Source: Climacteris rufus (taxonomy: Eukaryota > Chordata > Aves > Passeriformes > Climacteridae). Taken from it: DNA of 64,000 bases. Both the position numbers and the translations under genes were made by a program. The stretch's first letter is position 1. Every line of letters begins with the position of its first letter. The notes beneath the pieces were generated by a model, which worked only from the letters and a program-made list of their open reading frames with translations, was not told where the DNA came from and did no database searches. The DNA lies in the NCBI GenBank assembly GCA_013398175.1, contig VZRZ01001139.1, positions 122,794 to 186,793 on the forward strand, given 5' to 3'. Of this stretch, positions 1 through 10,276 are shown one piece after another.

Positions 1-1794
1 AAGGACATGGATTGTCATTATGTACAAAATAAAAGCCACTTTTTCATCCTTATCCTCTCCTTTCACAAATCTATGGATATATATATGAACGTTATGCATT
101 TGCAAGATGTCTTTAGGAGATGTTGTCTTGAAAAGAATAGAAATCATAGATAAAGCAAGACATCTTTATAAAAGCAAATGCAAATTTTTCTTTGTAGTAC
201 TTCAGAAGTGTTCTCTTGTTGAAAGATACAAGACCAGTGAATACAAAATGACCTTTCTTTTATGAACCAATATAATGGTGATTTGAAACCTAAGATAAAA
301 ATATTTCATTCAGATTCTTCATGTTACAGCTAATCTTCACAGAGTTATAGTTTACTTCTGAGGTAGAAGCTGTATACTCCCTTGGAAAAAAAAATTACAG
401 CAACTGCTTAATAGTTTCCAGTTACTCCAGTCTAGAAATGCAGATTTTTCTCAAACAATATTTTTGTCTCAAGCAATCATGACAGGAGTTACTCTAGGTA
501 AAAACGTATACTGTCTTTTTCTATTCATTATGAAGGGAAAACGAAAGCATGATAATATTGCTTACCTGCTTTGCTAGAAAGTGGCTGTCCCTAGAAAGGT
601 AAATCACCGAAGCTGATTGCAATAATTAATTTCATCATGATAGATGCAGTATTTGAATTTCATTAGACTATGCATTATGTATTATCTAGAACACTGTAAA
701 AATTAAATATGCAGACATAATTTTTTGAAGTAAATGTATCTATATATATATTTATATCAAGAAATCATATAGGAAACAAAATGATAAAACCTTTTTCCTC
801 ATGAGTTGAATGAAAACATGTCAGTATTTTTGGCTTAAATTTTTTTCTATTTTATTTTTGCTACATGAAATCTTCCATGCTGAAGGTTGATACCTGATTT
901 ACTGTTTTAAGTTCAAAAGTGAGACGAAACATTACAGTGGAAGAGAATACATTTGTACCTAACAGCAGAAGACTGGAATTGAGCTTGCAATGCACCTTTG
1001 CCTAAATTTGTAACTATTAAAACATAAAAATGGTTGCAAAACCCAGCTAGCCAAGCATTCATTGCAGTGATATTTTTGTCTACAGATTTTTACAGGCTAC
1101 CATACTATCAGAAACACTTTTACTTAGCTTTAATAGCAGCTATAGTTCTCAATGTCAGGCAGAACAGGTGGCTGTTCAGTTCAAGGAAATTATGGGTTTG
1201 AAAGATCTCACCTGGGGATAAAATAACGTGTATAGGGGATAAGAAAGGTTTTGTAAGGCTATATCTCCATTAGCAAGTAGTTTAAGTTAATAGAAGTGGT
1301 CTGAGAAACAATTGGCCCTGAGGATCTGTCAGCCATATTCTAATCATCTTAGAGGTGATACAAAATAGCTCTTTTCTCATATGTGCCTGGACTCTGTTTT
1401 CCAGTTTTGTTTTATACAAAAGAAGCCCAGTGAGGGCACTTCCATGCCACTCCACGATGCTGATCAAAGTGCAGCAGATGGTGGTAAGCACAAGGTTTAA
1501 TTCTGAAATGCAGTCCTCAGATTCTCTAAAATGCTAGTATAGATGCACTTCCTTTCAGCTTTTAATGTGTGTTGACTAGATCTGGTTAATGATACTCTGT
1601 AAAACTGGGACTTGTGGGTGTTAATTTACCAGAAAAAAACCCTGCTAATCGTTTCATAATTTTATGAGAACGCAAAGAAAACCTAATAAAATTCAAGGTT
1701 CAGCTCTTCTCTAAGAAAGGTGAATTTGTTAGGTAACTGCCAAAGATATAAAATAAACTGCTTTAAAATATAGCTGGGAACACTTGTGTACCAT
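1..1794. other. AT-rich intergenic or intronic DNA
   Basis: No gene, RNA or mobile element was recognised. The stretch is AT-rich, with a short TA-alternating run near 738-757. Open frames are short and lack recognisable domains. Confidence 0.6.
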
Positions 1795-3482
1795 TGTTGT
1801 GATTTGAGGCTGGCCAGATGCCAGGCACCCATGAACTACTGCTCGCTCACCCTCCCCTGCTCCACAGCTGGACAGAAGACAGAAAATTTTAATGAAGAGT
1901 TCATAGAGTTGAGGTAAGGACAGGGAGAAAACATTAACCAATTATCTTCAAGGGCAAAACAAGCTCAACTTGAGGATATAAAGTGGATTTATTGCTAAAA
2001 AATCAGAGGAGGATAATGAGAAGTAAAATGAACGCTTAAATACCTTTTTCCCCCCAGCCCCTCCCTCCTTCCCACCAGTGGTGCAGGGAGACGGGTGGCA
2101 GTTTTGGTCAGTTCATCACCAGGGATATTTCTTCCACTGCTTAGGGAGAGGAAACAGTTCCCTGCAAGCACTGTGGCATCCCCTTCCCACAGGGGACAGT
2201 TCCCCATGAACTACTCCAGCATGAGTCCAAACCTCATGAGCGGCAGTCCTCCCAGACTGCTGCACCATGAATCCCTCCCACCAGCAAACAGCCCGCCTGA
2301 TATAGCTGCTGTGGGTCACTCTGCCACAGGGTGCAGTCCTTCCAAGGATGGGCTGGTCTGACTCGGGAGCAAGGCCTCTTTATCCATGTCGATTCCCACT
2401 GGACCACAGGCCCCTCTGGGCATGCCCCCGTGTGGCAGGACCATGTAACTCCCCCTCTCTACTGCCAAATCTTATCTGCTGATGCTAAAATTAGAGGACT
2501 ATCTTCCCCCAAACTTCTTGGCACCAGCTGTGAGCTTTTTGCTGGAAAGGCAGAATATCCAAGATAAAGTGACTGACAGACACAAGGATTTTACGAATAT
2601 AAAAGAGCACTGTAAAACTCAAAAACCCAGGCCGCAGTTTTGTTACTTCTCAAAGTGCACAAACTGTTTTCTCTGACATACTTTAACATGTTGGTATGCT
2701 GTATTTCTATACTTCTTTTCTAGAAGTTGAGTGAAAAGAATTGGTGAGTTACATTGAGTTCTAACCTTACTATTTCTTTGCTATAGGTACCTTTATTTTT
2801 AAGCATTATTAATTCTACTGGTAGTATCTCTTTGTTTATCCTGTGTAGTAAGAAGTTTTGCTTAAATTCTGGTCTCATATGTGTATTCTTGTGACTATTA
2901 CAATAAATCAATCCATGTTGTAATAATCCTGATTGATCATAACTAAAGAACCAGAGAGACAACACGTGGTTTTGGAGTGCAGGCCACTCCAAGAGAATTA
3001 AAACCCATCTAAACTCTCTCATATTCATAACACCCTGCTCCAGTGTGGGCACCTTCCCCACGGGCTGCTGGTGTATCTCTGCATCCCCGTGGGCCTCCAT
3101 GGTTGCAGGGGACGCTCCTTTACCAGGGTCCTCACCACAGATTGTAGGGACTTCTTGGCTCCAGCGCTTGGAGCACCTCCTCCCCCTCCTCCTTATTTAA
3201 TGACTTCATTGTTGTTTCTCTCACATGTTCTCACTCCTCCTGTTCGTCTAATTGGAAGTAAAACTGCGCAACCAACTTTGTTTTGATTTCTTCTTAAATA
3301 TGTCATCACAGAGGTGTTACCTCCATCTCTAATTGGCCCAGCCATGGCCAGCAGCATGTCCATCTTCAGAGCCATCAGGGATTGGCTCTGCTGGACATTG
3401 TGGAAGCTTCCAGCAGTTTTGCACAGAAGTCATCTTTGTGCCTCCCCCACTATCAAAAACTGGGTCCTGCAATACCAACACA
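1795..3482 (-). mobile_element. Avian endogenous retrovirus LTR, degraded (ERVL-like)
   Basis: Read on the minus strand, this looks like one long avian LTR. It starts with TG at 3482, carries a TATTTAAGAAG promoter box at 3290-3300, a repeated CTCCAGC/CAGTCC-type GC-rich block at about 2190-2360, and an AATAAA signal at 1988-1993 about 195 bases before its end. Its U3 core (GATGGCTC, GGGCCAATTAG, TATTTAAGAAG) and its polyadenylation region (AATAAATCCACTTTAT) are also present in the LTR at 13626-14901, which supports the assignment directly. The 5' and 3' thirds (about 3040-3482 and 1795-2420) resemble LTR sequence common in bird genomes. The middle, about 2430-3035, does not, and may be a later insertion or a divergent R region. 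No clean target duplication is visible: ACCAT lies on the left and ACTGT on the right. The class is an inference. Confidence 0.7.
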
Positions 3483-4787
3483 ACTGTACACTTATATTTT
3501 ACAGATTTAATGAATTTATCACTGGCATCTGTTGCTTCAGTAAACCACACTATTTGTGAATCTGTGTTTGCGAAAATTTCTATTGACCTCAAAGTGTTGA
3601 AACAGCGAACCATGCTATTTGTGACTGAGACTAGACTTATAGCGTAACCCGTACTATTTGTGCATCTGAGATCCTATTGAATTCAACCAGAATTTACAGT
3701 GCTGAATTGTTTCTAGTCAGAAATTAAGCCTAGCTGCACCCAGCCCCTCTGATCTCTGAGGGCTAGCTGGAAAGCAAGAAAGTTTATTTTCTGCCAAATT
3801 TCTATACTCTTGACACAACAGTATGCTTAGTCATCTGGTCTCTCAGGATGCCACAAAACTGTTAAAGGTCTTCAACAGATGACATACGTGTTTTTTAAGA
3901 GTGATTCTGGCTCCTTTCTCCTACTACTAGAAAACCCCCAAAAGCTTGTGTCTTGAATTTTCAGCTTCACTCCGGGCAAAGCAGTATGCCTTCTAAAGCC
4001 TTAGGCAAATGTCAAAAGCTGATTTTTGGATGTGGGATTCTGACCAAAAGAATTCTCAAAATGAAAGTCTTCTGATTTCTTGGAAAGAACTACATCTTTC
4101 CAAATTAAATGCAAACCTTGAGCTCAGCATGCTTGAGTCAGTGCCAGTCCCATTTGCTATGTGCCTTCAGAGACCTTGTCTATACCCAGAAAGATCAGTT
4201 GGCAACTAAAAGCAGGCAAACAAAACTGCATTAACCAAGACTACACATTTCTTACTCAGAGTATGAAAACAGCTATGTATAAATTTAGTTAAAAACTGTT
4301 TTAGACTTCATTTTTTCACAGAGGCTGTATTCACAAGTAGACTCAGTAAAAGGTATGTTAATGAATTATGTTCACTGTTTACAAGACCAAAACCAAAGGT
4401 ATATGGTGTTGTATCTACAAAACTGATATGGTTTTCTTATTGATAGCTTAGCAAAATGTTCTCAACAAATAGCAAAAAAGAGTTTCATAAATATTTATCT
4501 GGAATCTTGGTGCAGTATTACAATTTAAATGTCAAGTTTAGTGCATACTTTTTCTATTCTTTTCTACTGACTATATTAGAAACAAGACTACTAGATATAC
4601 TAGAAATAAAGCATAACATTGTTTTGTTGCACTAGATATTTCTTCAAAAAAAAGCTAAATTTGGTGTATTCCATTTTATGCTAAGCTCCAGCAAGCTAGC
4701 TAAGCTGGCTCATTTGCTTTGTGTGATGTGGAAATTGTAAAGTTTATCATAAATTTGGAGTATGGCTGATACCATTAGGGACAGGAA
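3483..4787. other. Unassigned intergenic DNA
   Basis: No repeat family or gene was recognised between the LTR on the left and the CR1 tail on the right. The sequence is AT-rich with only short open frames. Confidence 0.55.
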
Positions 4788-4920
4788 CATCTCTCCTGTG
4801 AGGAGAGGCTGAAAGAGCTGGAACTGTTTATCCATGATAGGGTGGTTGAAACTAGAGTATCTTTAAGGTAGCTTCCAACTCAAGCCTGATTATGATTCAG
4901 TGGTTCTATGATTCTATGAT
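4788..4920 (+). mobile_element. CR1 LINE 3' tail fragment
   Basis: The segment begins with the end of the CR1 reverse transcriptase reading frame, where the peptide EERLKELELF can be read. It jumps directly to the CR1 3' end, including the phrase for CTTCCAACTCA and two copies of the terminal octamer ATTCTATG at 4903-4920. About 130 bases remain. The copy is 5' truncated and internally deleted, so it is inert. Confidence 0.8.
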
Positions 4921-5124
4921 GTTTTAGAACTGGAACTGCCCAAGGACACAGTCAACATGCGAGGTTTGTTTGCTGCCCCTATGTCACCAGTTGTGACATA
5001 GTAGAACTTCCTACATGATCAAGCAGAAACTGCTGCCTGTGGCTTAAGTGCCTGTGGTCACTAGAATGCCGGCATGGATATGCAGCGCTCTCTGAAGGGG
5101 TTCATTTTGCTGTTACTACACCAG

Positions 5125-5407
5125 GGCACTTACCATCATGAGCAATTGCCTACCTTCTCTCATTGCCTCATTGCCTGGAATAATCATCACTTGTGGTTTG
5201 ATTGCTTTGTTCTGCATTGTGATTTTTGACACCACACCTGTACATGGACAAATGAAGACTGTCAAGAAGTTCAGTGAACGAAGAAAGACTGACTATGACA
5301 TCCATAATATAGTGGCCAACCTAAATGCATCTCAAGCAGGCATTCAGTTTGATACAGCTGATTTACTAGTCAAGGTGGACAAGGAGATCAGTCCTGATTC
5401 CAACGTG
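5125..5407 (+). CDS. Candidate coding exon, unknown protein
   Basis: An open frame runs from the acceptor-like CAG at 5122-5124 without a stop past 5400. It gives about 94 codons (ATG at 5138) before running into a microsatellite. The first 30 residues are hydrophobic (ASLPGIIITCGLIALFCIVIF), consistent with a signal anchor or membrane segment. They are followed by a basic stretch (KTVKKFSERRK) and a mixed hydrophilic part (DIHNIVANLNASQAGIQFD). The polypyrimidine tract before the AG is reasonable. Possible donors at 5408 or 5412 are mediocre. I do not recognise the family. The tyrosine run that follows in the same frame is translated microsatellite and not protein. It could be a real exon, a decayed pseudogene or chance. 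Confidence 0.22.
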
Positions 5408-5423
5408 GTGGGTACCCGGATTT

Positions 5424-5530
5424 TTATTATTACCGTTACTTACTATTACTATTACTATTACTATTACTATTACTATTACTATTACCATTACTATCACTAT
5501 CACTATCATTATTATTATTACTATTACTAA
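5424..5530. repeat. TATTAC/TATCAC microsatellite
   Basis: About 105 bases of imperfect hexamer repeat: ATT/ACT triplets arranged mainly as TATTAC, with TATCAC variants near 5490-5508. It yields long artefactual tyrosine (plus strand) or isoleucine-valine (minus strand) runs when translated. Confidence 0.95.
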
Positions 5531-6904
5531 TTTCATCTTCACCATCATAATTATCAATTTTCATGTGCTTGTTGTTGTTGTTCCAAGCTAAATTTAAAGT
5601 GGAATTTAACTTTCTTTTTAATTCCTCTCGTTAGGTAGGACAAAGGGATATCCCTACGGAAAGTAGTGGAAATTAAGTATATGAACATAGGTAGTTTTTA
5701 AAAACTGTGAGCTGAGTTCAAGAAGTACTTAAAGATATCATATATTGATTTTAGATTAAGCCTTTACAAATAGTTCATCAACTTTGAGAAGAAAGGGAGC
5801 TGGAAAATTTCAGGCGTGTCTTGGAATACGTTAATGAATTCTAAGCTATATTAAATATGTTTTATGGTTTTTTGAACCTGAAAGTGTTACAGGATCGTAA
5901 AAAAATAGGGGCAACATTAATTACTTTCACTTAAAAATCCCTTTTTATTACTTTTTTTTTTGTTATTTTTGTTCTCTTTTATGTTAGTGATGTAAAATAT
6001 TTTTTAAATATTATTACTCTGTAAATAGGAAATCTCAAGTATTCTACAGGCATTTGAGGTGGTACTAACTTGAAAAATATGCATACCTTTACAGAAATGG
6101 GTGCTATTCCCATCATTATTTCTCCCTTTGGTGACATTAAGAAAGGAAATAATTTTGAAAAAAATCAGTATTGTTTTGTCTGTGAGCTGTAACTTAGTCC
6201 TGTACCAATCAGAAGTTTAGGACTTGCCTGTGCATTACAGAAAATAATTTGAACAGTGAAATTTGAATCCACAATTGGCATTCCTATGTCTCTCAATATG
6301 AAGGCAGGCCTCACGAAATCTGTTTGTGTATTTAAAGGTAATACATTTATAGAGGATGAAAATACTCAGTGCTAATCTCTTGTATTTCTTCACATATATA
6401 TACACATATACTTACAAATGTATATAATGTATGTGTATATATATGTTGGAACATGGCTTTTTTAGATCTGTAATTTAATTTTTTTTTTTTAGTACTTGAC
6501 AAAACATGTTTATCTGCTCTTCTGAGCATCCTTCCATAAATCTGCTGTACTTTTTATAATTTTATCCTAGTTGTTCTCTGTATGTTGCTAGTTTTTGGTT
6601 GGAAATAAAAATAAAGTGTTGTGGTGTTTGTATTGTCAATATTTTGTCCAAATGTGTATTGTCAACAGTATGACTATTAAAAAGAAAAAGGTATTGTTTA
6701 TGTTTATTGCAAAGTTAAAAGTCTACAGTTCTTTTTAGTATAAATTCAATTGGACATCATCCATCTGGCATCATAGGTTGTATCATCTGTTGTCTGGTTC
6801 CTTCTTGGTCAGAGTTCCATATCAGGGAAAGAATCCAAATCTATAAATATACACATGTACATACAAATGCCTATATGCACAGATGTATATCTATGTATAT
6901 TGCA
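5531..6904. other. AT-rich DNA with TA/TG-rich tracts
   Basis: No gene was recognised. The notable content is low complexity: a T run near 5949-5961, alternating TA/CA sequence at 6393-6447, a T run at 6479-6490 and a further TA/CA-rich patch at 6841-6902 just before the CR1 element. Confidence 0.6.
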
Positions 6905-8785
6905 GGTGCTGGGGTCCATCAGTGCTGGTCACTTTTTAAACATCACTTCCTAAAGGCACGGGAGCAGGCAATTCCCAAATGTTGGAAGTCAAGCAGATGA
7001 GACATAAGGCTGACTTGGCTGAACAGTGATATTGTCTTGGAAATAAGGCTAAAAAGGAAGGTGTATGCCCAGTGGAAGCATGGAGAATCTGCTTGCCACT
7101 GTACAGAATAAATTTGTGTGGCCAAAGCTTGACTGGAGTTGAAGTTGACCAGAGATATGGAGGACAATAAAAAATATATCAAATCTATTACTGGCAATAG
7201 GCAGTATAAAAATAACACAGTCCCGTTACAGGATGAGGATGGTCACCTCACAAACAGGGACATGGACAAGGCAGAGGTGTTTAATGCATTCTTTGCCTCT
7301 GTCTTACATATGCATGACAGACTAAGAGGGTTGTCTGGAGCTGGAGAATCATGATTGTGAGAGAGACAATTATCAACTCCCAGTTGACCCTAAAATTGTG
7401 TGCGATGTGCTGCTCCAGCTGGATCCCTACAAATTGATGACACCTGGGGGGATTCATCTAAGAATTCTCAAAGATCTAGCTTATGTCATCTCAAAACCTG
7501 TCTTGATGAGTTTTGAGCATTCTTGTAAATCTGGAGAGGTCCCAGCTTACTGGAAGTCAGTGAACACTGTCCTAATTTTCAAGTAGGGCAAGAAAGAGAA
7601 CCCTGGAAACTATAGGCCTGTCAGTCTCACTTCAGAGCCAGGTAAAATTGTGAAAAAGATTATTCTGGGACGTATTGAAAAATACCTGTAAGGACGATGT
7701 AGTCATTGGTCACAACCAGCATGGTTTCGTGAGGCAAAGTCCTGCTTGTCCAACCTGATTTCCTTTCTTTTCTAGTTGATCTAGGAAAGCCAGTAGATAT
7801 AAGCTTTTTGGAGTTCAGCAAAGGTGTTGATACAATCTCTCACAACGTCCTTCTGGACAGGATGACCAGCTCACAGCTGGATAACTGTATTATGCAGTGG
7901 GTGAACAACTGGCTCATGGGTCAGGCACAGAGAGTTACGGTGCATGGGCTGACGTTGGGCTGGTGCCTGGACACTAGGGGGGTTCCACAGGGCTCCATCC
8001 TCAGCCCAGTTCTCATCAACTTCTCCATTAACAACTTGGATGTAGGACTCAAAGGTATACTACAAAAGTTTGCTGATGACAATAAATTGGGAGGAGCTGT
8101 CGACTTCCTTGAGGGCAGAGAGGCCCCACAGAGTGGCCTTGAAAATGAGTCAGCAGGAGGCCCCAGCCCCAGCCAACCATCTCCTGGGATGCACCAAGCA
8201 CAGTAACACCAGCTGGGCAAGGGAGGAATTGTCCCACTCTGCTCTGCACTGGGGTGGCCTCATCTTGAATATTGTGTGCAGTTTTGGGCATCATAGTATG
8301 AGAAAGATGCTCATTTGTTAGAGACTGTCCAAAGGAGGGCCATGAGGATGATGAAGAGTCTGGAGGAGAAGCCATACAACATGTGGCTGAGGTCACTTGG
8401 TCTGTTCACCCTGGAGAAGAGGAGACTGAAGGGAGACCTTCTTGTGGTCTACAGTCTCACGACGGAAAGCAAAGGAGCAGGTACTGATCCCTTCACTCTT
8501 GTGACCAGTGACAGGACTCGAGGAAATGGCAGGAGGCTGAGTCAGAGGAGATTTAGGTTGGATACTAGGAAGAGGTTTCTTCACCCAGGTGGTGGTTGAG
8601 CACTGGAGCTGGTTGAGCTCCCAGGAAAGTGGTAACAGCAACAAGCATGAGAGATTTCAAGAAGCATTTGAACAACATTCTCAGGCACATATTGTGATTC
8701 TTGGTGCCTTCTGTGGAGGGTCAGGATTTGGACTTTGATGATCCTATTGGGTACGTTTCAACTCAGCATATTCTATGATTCTATA
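6905..8785 (+). mobile_element. CR1 LINE, long but defective copy (ORF2 RT to 3' end)
   Basis: The longest CR1 in the window covers the endonuclease-RT linker, most of the reverse transcriptase and the 3' end. Broken frames read DMEDNKKYIKSI and KAEVFNAFFASV (7139-7354), then GGIHLRILKDLA and GEVPAYWKSVN (7398-7586), then NPGNYRPVSLTS (about 7600). From 7808 come RGVPQGSILSPV and the catalytic FADD box at about 8069-8080. A deletion near 8140 removes roughly 200 bases relative to the copy at 14902-15790. The C-terminal part resumes at 8315-8599 (RRAMRMMKSLEEKP, SLGLFTLEKRRLKGDL). The element ends with ATTCTATG-type sequence at about 8768-8783. Stops and frameshifts make it incapable of making a protein. 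Its left edge near 6905 is approximate. Confidence 0.9.
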
Positions 8786-10063
8786 GGAAGAAAAGTTACT
8801 GCTTCTAGCTGTAATCTCTCTCAGGAATGTACTCTCTCTGCTAAAACTCATACAGCAGGACAGAAATCCATACTGGGAGAGCTCCAGAAGATTTCAAACA
8901 AGTTTATACAGTTTATTCATTAATTTTCATAATATAAAACAAATTCCTTGATCCAATGACATCTAATGGTTATTTTGAACTTAGGCTGAGTACCGGAGAA
9001 GGAGACAGCAAATAGTGTTTATAATACAATGATGTCAAAGCATTTAATTCAAAACAAATACTATGTTTTCTATTGAGAAACCTGTAAAATGAGCCTCTGT
9101 GTATTTAATATAGGTGCATATTTTTTTTAATCTCATTTTCTCTGTAACATCGCTACTGATTCAGATTCTACTAACACAGAACATTGCTTATTGCACAGAA
9201 GCCGCTGTTTCTTACTGGGTTCCAGAGACGGTAGTTGCATTCCATGCACATAATAAAGCTGTCTTATCTTGAAGGCCTTACAGTGTGTTAACTTTGAATA
9301 GCTATCATTTGTAGGTACTGATGTTTTCTCTAATGATGCACTGTAAAAGATAATGATGAAGTTAAATCTTTCTACTTTTAGAAGCATTTGTGGCAATGTA
9401 AGTCCTTTAGACAAACAATAGAAATACTCTTTCTAGTCCATTTAAAACTGCTGAGTACATTATGAAAATGAATAAGAGAAATTAATCAGCAACAGTAGGT
9501 GGTAACTTTGCAAAATAATCTGACTTTTCTGTGTTTCTATTGCACAGAACTGTGTAGGTAAAAGATGGGGAAAATCTCTTGCCTTACTGGAAGTGGAAAT
9601 AGCTTCTTTCTTGGTACAGACTACCTAAATATTATCCTGAGAACTGCAGAGCCTGCAAGAGCTCTTTCTGGTTTTTATGGGTTTTTTGTATGTGCAAAAC
9701 CAGATATGACAGTTGTGGATTGGATTTTCAGTTGCTAGCACAGTATTAAAGTAGGATAGGTAGGATAACCTTGAGCTGGTAATCAATCTGTCATCTTTTA
9801 GATGAAAATAATCGATGTGGGGAATATATCTTTGTTACCAGTACTTATCAGGCAATTGTCCACCCTTATAAAAATGAATGCTCTTATTTCCTTTTGATTA
9901 GAACCATAAATATGACTATGTTTTGAGAGTCAATATTGAATTTCAGTAAGACAGGTAAATGCTCTTCTTCTGGGTACTTACTATCAGAATACTAAAATTA
10001 ACCTGTTCCTTATTAAAATCTTAGACTTAATTAACTGAAGTTAATCTGTTTTCATTTATAAAG
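8786..10063. other. Unassigned DNA between CR1 and candidate exon
   Basis: No element or gene was recognised. The sequence is AT-rich with short open frames lacking known motifs. Confidence 0.5.
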
Positions 10064-10276
10064 TACCTGGAGATCGCTCCGAAAGAGCAGTTCTTGCCTG
10101 GCATCTCACCAGAAGTGGATCCTAGCAGCAATGTATGGCAAATTCAAGTGTCACCTGATGCCCTGGAAGACAGAAGTTCAGATGAGCTAAGTTATGTTTT
10201 GACTATCCAGTACCTGCAGAACACTTTATGGATCTTCCTGGAGATAATTTCTGGCACTTCCTGGAAGACTGATGAC
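10064..10276 (+). CDS. Candidate phase-0 coding exon, unknown protein
   Basis: The segment is bounded by an acceptor-like AG at 10062-10063, after a T-rich tract, and a fair donor GTGAGA at 10277. It is exactly 213 bases, 71 codons, open throughout and starting and ending in phase 0. It reads YLEIAPKEQFLPGISPEVD, then NVWQIQVSPDALEDRSSDEL, then LTIQYLQNTLWIF, ending TDD. Composition and codon use look more protein-like than most open frames nearby. I do not recognise a family. The frame continues past the putative donor into a lysine-rich tail and stops at 10352-10354, so a terminal exon or a decayed pseudogene are alternatives. If real, it could belong to the same gene as the candidate at 5125-5407. 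Confidence 0.25.

Noticed and set aside
2720..3100. 126-codon minus-strand open frame
   Set aside because: It lies mostly within the unexplained middle and repeat part of an LTR and lacks retroviral or host motifs.
5424..5557. Tyrosine-rich (plus) and isoleucine-valine-rich (minus) open frames
   Set aside because: They are translations of the TATTAC-type microsatellite.
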